The notes under the pieces are model-generated. The model saw only the letters and a list, made by a program, of their open reading frames with translations, did no database searches and was not told the origin of the DNA. This document shows, in pieces, positions 1 through 7,173 of a DNA stretch of 29,373 bases (positions are counted from its first letter, which is position 1; every line of letters starts with the position of its first letter). The position numbers and the translations under genes were made by a program. The DNA comes from Pseudomonadota bacterium (GTDB lineage: Bacteria > Pseudomonadota > Gammaproteobacteria > Steroidobacterales > Steroidobacteraceae), in the NCBI GenBank assembly GCA_021850555.1, contig JAJZLX010000669.1, positions 1 through 29,373 on the forward strand, read 5' to 3'.

Positions 1-1
1 G

Positions 2-454
2 CTCGAGCTCGGCAACGTGACCGCTGAAGTGCTGCATGTACCGGGGCACACACCCGAGCACATTGCCCTGCTGGTCACCGACCATACCCGGGCCGAGGAG
101 CCCTGGCTCGTGTTCACCGGGCACACGTTCATGGCAGGCGATGTTGGTCGCGCGGAGTTCGCGAGCAGCGCGGCGGAAGGGTCGCGCGTGCTCTTTGGGA
201 GCCTGCCGCGTCTGAACGCTCTGCCCGACTATGTGGAAGTGCTCCCGGGAGCAAATGCCGGCTCAGTCTGCGGCCGAGGTTTGAGCGGTAGGCCCGCTTC
301 GACTATCGCCTTCGAGAGGCAACAAAACGCGGTGTTCGCGACGGCCGACGAGACGGAGTTCGTGCGAATCATGCTGGGCGAGAGACCACCGTCCCCGGCC
401 AACGCTGCCGAGTACCGTGCGGCCAACGCGGGCCGAGCTGCCGCGCCGAGGTAG
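2..454 (+). CDS. MBL-fold metallo-hydrolase, 3' part (5' end outside window)
   Basis: The C-terminal part of a metallo-beta-lactamase-fold hydrolase resembling the persulfide dioxygenase / hydroxyacylglutathione hydrolase branch. The frame is open to the left edge of the window, so the gene is cut; GTG at 17 is only an internal codon. Visible are the metal-binding PGHTPEH motif near the start and a later FTGHTFMAGDVGR segment, which matches the usual TGDxLFxGDVGR motif. At the position where the family normally has the metal-ligand Asp (TGD) there is His (TGH). That may change metal binding or mark a divergent subfamily. The stop codon lies inside the ribosome-binding region of the following MFS gene, so the two are probably co-transcribed and translationally coupled. 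Fold assignment is fairly sure; the substrate is unknown. Confidence 0.75.
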   Translation, partial: LELGNVTAEVLHVPGHTPEHIALLVTDHTRAEEPWLVFTGHTFMAGDVGRAEFASSAAEGSRVLFGSLPRLNALPDYVEVLPGANAGSVCGRGLSGRPASTIAFERQQNAVFATADETEFVRIMLGERPPSPANAAEYRAANAGRAAAPR

Positions 455-459
455 CACTC

Positions 460-1728
460 GTGTCGCTCGCCACAGCGGGCGCGGGGACTACCGCTCACCC
501 GCGGGGCATTCGGGTCAATCGCGGGCAGTTCACCCTGCAGATCGTGCAGGTGTTCCTCATCGGACTCGTCATTGGCATGGAGCGCGCGGTGCTGCCAGTC
601 GTTGCGCGCGATTTTGGAGTGGCGCGCGGTGCTTTTCTCTTGCTCGCGAGTTTCGTACTGTCCTTCGGCTTGGTGAAGGGCACGCTCAATCTCGTGGCCG
701 GAGGCCTCGCAGACCGGTTCGGCCGCAAACCCGTCCTGCTCGCCGGATGGCTTGCCGCCATCCCAATTCCCCTGCTGATCTACTTCGCGCCCAACTGGTG
801 GTGGATCGTCGGGGCGAATGCGCTACTTGGCGTCAATCAGGGTTTTGCCTCGACGATGACCGTCACCAGCCAGATCGATCTGGCGGACAACCATCAGCGC
901 GGACTCGTGGTCGGGATCAATGAGGCCACCGGCTATATTGCCATGGGTCTCGCCGGGCTGGGGGCGGCGTACCTCGCTCACCGGTTCGGCGTCCGGCCGG
1001 CATTGCTGCTGTTCGGTCTCGTCACGATCGTTATGGCGCTGGCGATGATCGTGCGAGTGCGCGAGACCCTTGCGTGGGTCCATGCGGAACACGCCGAGAC
1101 GCACGAAGCTCGGTTGGCCGGTGATGCGCGGAGTCTTCGCGCAACGTTCCTCCGGATTTCCTTCCACGATCGAACGGGAAGCGCGCTGTGTCAGGGCGGA
1201 GTCGTCAACAAGATCGCAGATACCCTGGTTTGGGTGATGTTCCCGCTGTACTTCAAGGCGCACGGCGCGGGACTGGTGGAGATCGGGTGGCTCACCGGGG
1301 TGTACGCGGTGATCTGGGGGCTCTCTCAGCTCTGGACCGGACACCTAGCCGATCGCATCGGTCGCAAGCGGCCGGTGGTTGCGGGATTCTTCCTGCTCTC
1401 TGGAGGAATCGCCTTGACCGCGCTTGGGCAAGGGGAGGAACTCTGGCTGTCCGCTGCCGCGATCATGGGTGTCGGGATGGCCCTCCTGTATCCGAACCTG
1501 ATTGCCGCGATGTCCGACCAGGCGCTGCCTCTCATTCGCGGTAAGGCACTCGGCACATACCGCTACTGGCGCGATACCGGCTATGCCATTGGTGCGCTGC
1601 TTCTCGGGTCGATTGCGCAACTCGCACACGCGGCGCTGCCGGCGATTTGGGTTACCGCGGCCCTGGTGGCGGGCTCTGGTCTTTGGATCGCTCTCGTGGT
1701 AGCGGACAGCGGCAGGATGGGAAGCTGA
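460..1728 (+). CDS. MFS transporter
   Basis: Major facilitator superfamily permease of 422 residues, the usual size for twelve membrane segments. The family signature GGLADRFGRKPV is at residues 81-92 after the second hydrophobic helix, and a second copy (GHLADRIGRKRPV) is near residue 293, as expected for the duplicated six-helix halves. The GTG start at 460 is chosen because GAGG lies eight bases upstream, overlapping the stop of the preceding hydrolase gene. No substrate motif is recognisable. Pairing with an MBL-fold hydrolase might suggest export or uptake of a small metabolite, but that is only inference. The 3' end directly abuts a decayed fragment of a phosphoesterase gene on the other strand. 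Confidence 0.9.
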   Translation: MSLATAGAGTTAHPRGIRVNRGQFTLQIVQVFLIGLVIGMERAVLPVVARDFGVARGAFLLLASFVLSFGLVKGTLNLVAGGLADRFGRKPVLLAGWLAAIPIPLLIYFAPNWWWIVGANALLGVNQGFASTMTVTSQIDLADNHQRGLVVGINEATGYIAMGLAGLGAAYLAHRFGVRPALLLFGLVTIVMALAMIVRVRETLAWVHAEHAETHEARLAGDARSLRATFLRISFHDRTGSALCQGGVVNKIADTLVWVMFPLYFKAHGAGLVEIGWLTGVYAVIWGLSQLWTGHLADRIGRKRPVVAGFFLLSGGIALTALGQGEELWLSAAAIMGVGMALLYPNLIAAMSDQALPLIRGKALGTYRYWRDTGYAIGALLLGSIAQLAHAALPAIWVTAALVAGSGLWIALVVADSGRMGS

Positions 1729-1915
1729 TGAAAAGCGGCAAGGCGGTGCCACGATGCGCTTCGAGCCAGGAGATGGCCGCGGCGACGCGGCTGTTGTCCA
1801 GGATCATTCGATCCCAGCCGGGGTAGGTTCTGTCGACTTGGGCGAGCAGGGCGGTGCGGATGACGCCATCTCTGGCGCGCGTGACATCCTCGCCGAAGTC
1901 TTCGCACGAGATGTC
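1728..1915 (-). pseudogene. Fragment of YVTN/phosphoesterase gene (direct-repeat copy 1)
   Basis: These 188 bases align without gaps to 7901-8088, inside the intact phosphoesterase gene, with about 10 mismatches by eye (roughly 95 percent identity). Read on the minus strand, the fragment still encodes the segment around VDRTYPGWDRMILDN, corresponding to about residues 671-733 of the full protein. It has no start codon, no catalytic motifs and no continuation on either side, so it is a gene remnant. It fills the space between the convergent MFS and glpF stop codons. It has the same orientation as the intact copy, so the two form direct repeats flanking a roughly 6-kb block with the glp genes. 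Confidence 0.9.
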
Positions 1916-1929
1916 GCCTCGCTGCGCGG

Positions 1930-2847
1930 TCAAGGGTCCTCGCCAGCCGCGTCCGTGGTACCGATTTCGACGCTGGCAGCCGCTGGGGCGGAAGGGGCCC
2001 TGGCCGCCAACGTATCGGCGATGAAGAACTTGTAGAGCGCTATCCCCAGAGGAGCGCCGATGAGAGGTCCGATGATGGGTACCCACCAATAGTTGTGCGG
2101 GCCCGGGAAGGCGTTTGCACCCCACCCGGTCAGCCAGCAAAAAAGCCGCGGTCCGAAATCTCGCGCCGGATTGATTGCATAGCCCGCGCCCGTTCCGAAA
2201 GACATGCCAATCGCCGCCACGGCCATGCCGACCATGAAGGGCGCGAGATCGGACTTCACGCCCACGTTCATCGAATCGACGATTGCCACGATGCACAACA
2301 GCAGGAGACAGGTCCCGAGGACCTGGTCGAACAGGGGACCGAGCATATTCTGCTGGTAGTAGTGCGCCGGGAACGTGGCGAAAATGCTGAACGTCGTCAT
2401 GCCGCCGTGATCGGCGCGCGAAATCACCTTGTGTGCGGTGTTCCACATATTGATCGCCGGAACATAGTCCGCGTAGGTGAGCGCGGCACCGGTGAATGCG
2501 CCGGCAATCTGCGCTCCCCAGTACGGCAGGACCTTGACCCACTTGAAATCACCCTTGACGGCAAAGGCGAACGTAACGGCCGGATTGATGTGGGCCCCGG
2601 TAACGCCGCCCGCCACGTATACGCCCATGGCTACGGCCATGGCCCATCCCCAGGTGATCAGCAGCCAACCGCCCGCGCCTGCGAATATCACCGACGTTCG
2701 ACCAGACTCGGGAAGTCCCACGACGGCCACCGCCACCGCACCGGTGCCGAAAGCGATCAGGACCAAGGTTCCCAAAAACTCCGCCAACAGCTCGCTCCAT
2801 ATGCCTCGAGCGCGCCAGCCCGTCTTGATCCCCATTTTCACAGTCAT
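1930..2847 (-). CDS. glpF: Glycerol facilitator (MIP/aquaporin family)
   Basis: Inner-membrane channel of the major intrinsic protein family for passive glycerol entry. Of 305 residues, it has the two pore-forming NPA boxes: HINPAV at residues 87-91 and INPARD at 225-230. The Asp after the second NPAR is the marker of glycerol-conducting aquaglyceroporins rather than water-only aquaporins. Six hydrophobic helices are evident. It follows glpK after 71 bases on the same strand, and GlpK would trap the imported glycerol as glycerol 3-phosphate. ATG at 2847 is used; an internal ATG four codons later is also possible, and neither has a strong ribosome-binding site. The C-terminal 30 residues are Ala/Pro-rich and probably disordered. 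GlpF assignment is confident from motif and context. Confidence 0.93.
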   Translation of the reverse strand: MTVKMGIKTGWRARGIWSELLAEFLGTLVLIAFGTGAVAVAVVGLPESGRTSVIFAGAGGWLLITWGWAMAVAMGVYVAGGVTGAHINPAVTFAFAVKGDFKWVKVLPYWGAQIAGAFTGAALTYADYVPAINMWNTAHKVISRADHGGMTTFSIFATFPAHYYQQNMLGPLFDQVLGTCLLLLCIVAIVDSMNVGVKSDLAPFMVGMAVAAIGMSFGTGAGYAINPARDFGPRLFCWLTGWGANAFPGPHNYWWVPIIGPLIGAPLGIALYKFFIADTLAARAPSAPAAASVEIGTTDAAGEDP

Positions 2848-2918
2848 GATATTTTACTCGGATCAGTCCCGCCGCGTCCGGACCTTCGCAAGAACCAGGA
2901 CTTCGACACAAGCGCCCC

Positions 2919-4433
2919 TCAGTCGACCCAGTCAAGAGACCGCGTAACCGCCTTTCTCCAGCATTTGTAGTAATGCTCGCGGCGGTCCCGGGCCATCTGC
3001 GGCGTCCAGGTGCGATCGATCGCCCAGTTGGTGCGCAGATTTTCCGTGTTGTCCCAGAATCCGACCGCCAGGCCGGCGGCATATGCGGCGCCGAGCACGG
3101 TGGTCTCGGTGACACGCGGCCGCACGACCCGGACATCGAGAATGTCGGCCTGAAACTGCATCAGCAGCTCGTTCGCCACCATGCCCCCGTCGACGCGCAG
3201 CTCGGTTAACACCCCACCCGAGTCCTGCTCCATCGCAGCGAGCACGTCACGGGTCTGGTACGCTGTCGCTTCCAACACCGCGCGAGCCAGGTGCGCGCGG
3301 TTGGCGTAGCCGGTCAGGCCGGCGATGACGCCGCGGGCGCTCGCCTGCCAATGGGGTGCGAACAGCCCGGAGAAGGCCGGCACGAAATAAACATCTCCGT
3401 TGTCCGTGACCTCGCGCGCCAGGTCCTCGACCTCCGCGCTCGCCTTGATGAGTCCGAGTCGATCGCGCAGCCACTGCACCAGTGCCCCTGCCACCGCGAT
3501 CGAGCCCTCGAGCGCATAGCAAGGCTTCTCGCGCCCGAACTGGTACGCCACTGTGGTGATCAGTCCGGCCTTGGACGGCACCGGCTGTTCGCCGGTGTTC
3601 ATCAGCAGAAAGCAGCCCGTGCCATACGTATTCTTCGCATCGCCGCGCCGCAGGCAGGTCTGACCGACGAGGGCCGCCTGTTGATCACCCAGGTCTCCGG
3701 CGATCGGCACGCCCGCGAGCGCCGGCAGCCGCGAGTGCGCGTATACCTCGCCCGAGGAGGCGATGCGGGGAAGACAAGCCGGCGGAACGCCGAACGCCGA
3801 CAGCAACGTCTCGTCCCAGGCGAGCGTGGCGAGATTCATCAGCTGAGTGCGGCTGGCATTGGTCACGTCCGTGACATGCACGCCGCCCTGCGCACCGCCG
3901 GTGAGATTCCACAGCAGCCACGAGTCGATGGTACCGAAGAGCGCATCGCCCGCCTCGGCGAGTTCGCGGGCCCGCGGCACCTCATCGAGCAGCCACCTGA
4001 GCTTGAGCGCGCTGAAATAGGTCGCTAGCGGTAGGCCGGTCTTGCCGCGAAAGCGGTCCTGCCCGCCATGGCGCTCCATTACGGCCACGGTCGCGGCGAC
4101 ACGGGTGTCCTGCCAGACGATGGCGTTGTAAAGCGGGTTGCCGCTGCGCCGGTCCCACAGCACGGTGGTTTCGCGCTGATTGGTGATGCCCACCGCGGCC
4201 AGGTGCGTTGCGCCGATGCGAGCCTGCGCCAGTGCCGCCGCGATGACTTTGCCCGTGTTGGCCCAGATCTCGAGCGCATCATGCTCGACCCAGCCCGGGC
4301 GCGGATAGATCTGGCGGTGCTCGAGCTGGGCGCTGGAGATGATCTCTCCCTGGCGCCCGAACACCATGAATCGCGTGCTCGTGGTGCCCTGGTCGATTGC
4401 GCCTACGTATCTGCCCTTGTTCACGGGTGTCAT
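2919..4433 (-). CDS. glpK: Glycerol kinase
   Basis: FGGY-family kinase that phosphorylates glycerol with ATP to sn-glycerol 3-phosphate in the cytoplasm. At 504 residues it has the family's normal length. The N-terminal phosphate-binding motif [11 protein letters not shown] is at residues 11-21, followed by [20 protein letters not shown] and IVWQDTR. In the C-terminal half it shows the YGTGCF segment and RVDGGM followed by the [14 protein letters not shown] region that binds adenine in the family. The frame is open a further 84 codons upstream, but ATG 4433 is chosen because it gives the family's exact start and overlaps the glpD stop by four bases (ATGA), a coupling signature. Order in the operon is glpD-glpK-glpF. 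Confidence 0.96.
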   Translation of the reverse strand: MTPVNKGRYVGAIDQGTTSTRFMVFGRQGEIISSAQLEHRQIYPRPGWVEHDALEIWANTGKVIAAALAQARIGATHLAAVGITNQRETTVLWDRRSGNPLYNAIVWQDTRVAATVAVMERHGGQDRFRGKTGLPLATYFSALKLRWLLDEVPRARELAEAGDALFGTIDSWLLWNLTGGAQGGVHVTDVTNASRTQLMNLATLAWDETLLSAFGVPPACLPRIASSGEVYAHSRLPALAGVPIAGDLGDQQAALVGQTCLRRGDAKNTYGTGCFLLMNTGEQPVPSKAGLITTVAYQFGREKPCYALEGSIAVAGALVQWLRDRLGLIKASAEVEDLAREVTDNGDVYFVPAFSGLFAPHWQASARGVIAGLTGYANRAHLARAVLEATAYQTRDVLAAMEQDSGGVLTELRVDGGMVANELLMQFQADILDVRVVRPRVTETTVLGAAYAAGLAVGFWDNTENLRTNWAIDRTWTPQMARDRREHYYKCWRKAVTRSLDWVD

Positions 4434-6076
4434 GATCTTGATCTCCGCGCAGAGACGGGCTGGGCCGGACCGAGGTAGCGATTGAGCCGCTCTACCTCGG
4501 GCGGCGTCAGCCGCAGGCCGAGCTTCGTGCGGCGCCACAGGATGTCTTCCACCGTCGCCGCCCACTCCTCTGCCCTGAGGTAATCGACCTCGGCCGCCGT
4601 GAGGTCCGCTCCCAGAGGCTCGCCGAGATCCGCCGCCGTGTGTGCGCCCTGGAGCACGCGCTCCATGCGGGTGCCGTAGGCGCACGCGAGCCGCCGCAGA
4701 TGCTCCCGCCCCAGGAACGACCAGCGCCGTGCCGCCTCATCGAGGAATTCCGCCAGGCGCCCCCCAGGCAGATCGCCGCCCGGCAATGCCGCCGTCGCTG
4801 TCCAACGGGTTGCGGAGCCGCCAATCGACGGCTGCAGCCTTGCGAGCACGGCCTCGGACAGTTTGCGATACGTCGTGATCTTGCCGCCGAGCACGGTCAG
4901 CACCGGGGAGCCGCCTTCGGCGCGCTCGAGCACGACGCCGTAGTCGCGGGTGACCTCGGAGGCCTCGGAGGTGCCGTCGTCGCGCAGAGATCGCACGCCG
5001 GAGTAGCTCCACAGGACACCCTCCGGCCGGATCGTGCGCTCAAAGTAACGGTTGACGCTCTCGCAGAGATAGGCGGTCTCCTCGGGCATGATCGCCACGT
5101 GATCAAGCAGCCCAGTGTGCGGCACGTCGGTGGTGCCGATGAGCGTGAATCGTTCCTGGAACGGGATCGCGAACACGATGCGATGATCGGGGTTCTGCAG
5201 GATGTAGGCCTGCTCGCCATCGAACAGGCGCGCCACGACGATGTGACTGCCTCGCACGAGGCGGATTGGTTCGGGAAGCTGTAAGCCCAGCAGCCCGCGC
5301 ACCTCGTTGACCCAGGCTCCCGCGACATTGACTACGGCTGCGGCCCGCATGCGGATCGTTCCAGAGGCGCGACTCTCGCACTGCACCTGCCAGCCACCCC
5401 GCTCGGGCCACGCCAGGCTCACCCGGGTGCGTGTCAGGATCACCGCGCCGCGATCGGCCGCGTCGCGCACATTGACCACCACCAGGCGGCTATCATCGAC
5501 ACGACAATCGGAGTAGGCAAAGCCCCGGCGGTAGGTAGCCTTGAGCGCGACGCCGGCGGCGTCGCGCCGCAGGTCGAGCGAGCACGACCCCGGCAGATGC
5601 CGATAGCGGCCCAGATGATCGTACAGAAACAGCCCAGCCCGAATTTTCCAGCGGGGCCTGAGTGTCGGCACGTGCGGCATGATGAATCGCAGCGGATGCA
5701 CCAGGTGAGGCGCGATGCGCAGCAGTCGCTCGCGCTCGGCCAGCGCCTCGCGCACCAGACGGAACTCGCGATATTCGAGATAGCGCAATCCCCCATGGAT
5801 CAGCTTGGTACTCGCCGAGGAGGTGTAAGCGGCGAGGTCAGATTGCTCGACAAGGCACACTCGCAGGCCCCTGCCGGCCGCATCGCGCGCGATTCCAGCT
5901 CCATGGATGCCCCCGCCAACGATCAGCAGATCGAACTGGGCGGCTCGCGCCTCGATGGCCGAGGACGACCCAGGCGATCGCGGGGACTCTGCGGCAGCGG
6001 CGGCTGAATCTGCGGCACACACACATTGGCGCGGAGAGTAATCCTGATCGAGCATGCCGGTCCATGTACCGGCCAC
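4430..6076 (-). CDS. glpD: Aerobic glycerol-3-phosphate dehydrogenase
   Basis: FAD-dependent, membrane-associated dehydrogenase that oxidises sn-glycerol 3-phosphate to dihydroxyacetone phosphate and passes electrons to quinone. The dinucleotide-binding fold begins with [22 protein letters not shown] at about residues 49-70 (seen as [15 protein letters not shown]), followed by the family motif [17 protein letters not shown] and later GTTDVPH and [10 protein letters not shown]. The C-terminal domain typical of GlpD is present. The GTG start at 6076 gives a 40-odd-residue Ala/Ser-rich leader not usual for GlpD; ATG 6055 is an alternative and the true start may be later. The gene begins three bases after the upstream propeller gene stops and overlaps glpK by four bases. 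Confidence 0.95.
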   Translation of the reverse strand: MAGTWTGMLDQDYSPRQCVCAADSAAAAAESPRSPGSSSAIEARAAQFDLLIVGGGIHGAGIARDAAGRGLRVCLVEQSDLAAYTSSASTKLIHGGLRYLEYREFRLVREALAERERLLRIAPHLVHPLRFIMPHVPTLRPRWKIRAGLFLYDHLGRYRHLPGSCSLDLRRDAAGVALKATYRRGFAYSDCRVDDSRLVVVNVRDAADRGAVILTRTRVSLAWPERGGWQVQCESRASGTIRMRAAAVVNVAGAWVNEVRGLLGLQLPEPIRLVRGSHIVVARLFDGEQAYILQNPDHRIVFAIPFQERFTLIGTTDVPHTGLLDHVAIMPEETAYLCESVNRYFERTIRPEGVLWSYSGVRSLRDDGTSEASEVTRDYGVVLERAEGGSPVLTVLGGKITTYRKLSEAVLARLQPSIGGSATRWTATAALPGGDLPGGRLAEFLDEAARRWSFLGREHLRRLACAYGTRMERVLQGAHTAADLGEPLGADLTAAEVDYLRAEEWAATVEDILWRRTKLGLRLTPPEVERLNRYLGPAQPVSARRSRS

Positions 6077-6079
6077 CGA

Positions 6080-7099
6080 TCAATTCGTGGGAGCCATGAT
6101 GCGGAGCACTCCGCGGCCTCCGACGTTCTGAAGCGGGAAGTAGACTCGATGCGTCCGGGAATCCACCGCGACCGAATGCGCCTCGTAGGCGAGGTACTTG
6201 CGGCCGAGCAGGCGCAGACGCTCACCCTCGAGCGCGAATACCGCGACTACTCCGCTCTCGCTTGCCACATAGAGTCTCTGGAGACCCGAATCGAAGGCGA
6301 GCACATCCGGATCACGTCCGACCGGATACACCGACAGGACACGCATGCTCCGCAAATCGACGAGTAGCAACCGGGCATTGTGGTCGCAAGCGACAAATGC
6401 GAGACGCCTGGGCACATCCAGCAGCAAACTGTGGTCGTTATCGCAGCTTGACGGTAGCCGGTAGCGTGCGGATATGGTGTTCACCCGCGGATCGATGGCG
6501 ACGATCTCGTCGCGCGTCTGCACATCCACCAGGATCTGCCGTGTGAGCGAGTCGTACTGGGAATTGCCAACGGCTCCGCCCATAGGTATTGTAGCGACGC
6601 GACGATCGGTGCGTGTGTCGACGACCGTCTCGGTCCGGCCGGCCTCATCGGAGATGAACAGCTCATTGAACGGCGGTGCGAAGGCCATGCCATCCGGATA
6701 AACGCCAGCGGGCGCGCTCGCGATTACCCTATAGGTCCGCTCCGAGATGACATCGAGCCGATTGCGATCGGTTGCCGCGGCGAACACCTCGCCGAGCTTC
6801 GGCACCGCAAGCACTCCATGCACACCTGGAATGTCTGTTACGTTGGCGGCGACACGCATGGTCTGCAGGTTTACCGCCGTAACCATGCCCGAGCCGAGGT
6901 GGGCGATAAACAACTCTTTCCGCGAGGGATCAAGCGAGACATAATCGAACCGGTTGGCACCGCCGGGCAGCGTGATGTCGGGGTGGGACGGATGCAGCGG
7001 GAACCCGGGTGCTGCGGCGCCCGCCGCGGTCGCGAGCGCCGCGAGTACGGTCGCGAGGGCTGCCATCCGCGGGGTCACAATCCTCATACGACTCATCAT
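6080..7099 (-). CDS. Secreted YVTN/YncE-type beta-propeller protein
   Basis: A predicted periplasmic protein built of repeated beta-propeller blades of the YVTN/YncE kind. After a signal peptide (MRIVTPRMAALATVLAAL, with cleavage probably near AGAAA), repeats of the pattern VDTRTDRRVATIP and LLVDLRSMRVLSVYPVG recur about every 45 residues. No enzyme motif is visible; such propellers usually bind ligands or partner proteins. The frame extends to a TTG at 7177 that overlaps the upstream phosphoesterase stop, but the signal peptide argues for one of the ATG codons at 7099, 7096 or 7087. The gene sits between the phosphoesterase and glpD with only three bases to glpD, so it is expected to act in the same pathway, perhaps as a periplasmic accessory factor. 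Its exact role is unknown. Confidence 0.8.
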   Translation of the reverse strand: MMSRMRIVTPRMAALATVLAALATAAGAAAPGFPLHPSHPDITLPGGANRFDYVSLDPSRKELFIAHLGSGMVTAVNLQTMRVAANVTDIPGVHGVLAVPKLGEVFAAATDRNRLDVISERTYRVIASAPAGVYPDGMAFAPPFNELFISDEAGRTETVVDTRTDRRVATIPMGGAVGNSQYDSLTRQILVDVQTRDEIVAIDPRVNTISARYRLPSSCDNDHSLLLDVPRRLAFVACDHNARLLLVDLRSMRVLSVYPVGRDPDVLAFDSGLQRLYVASESGVVAVFALEGERLRLLGRKYLAYEAHSVAVDSRTHRVYFPLQNVGGRGVLRIMAPTN

Positions 7100-7173
7100 G
7101 CTGCCAGGATGACGAACGTGCCGCTCATCCCGGGCTTCTGAGCGTTTCAATAAAACTGTCGCGCGACTCACTG

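Noticed and set aside
1652..2542. Minus-strand frame linking the phosphoesterase fragment to sequence inside glpF
   Set aside because: Only the 188-bp part is homologous to the phosphoesterase; the rest is an out-of-frame reading of glpF.
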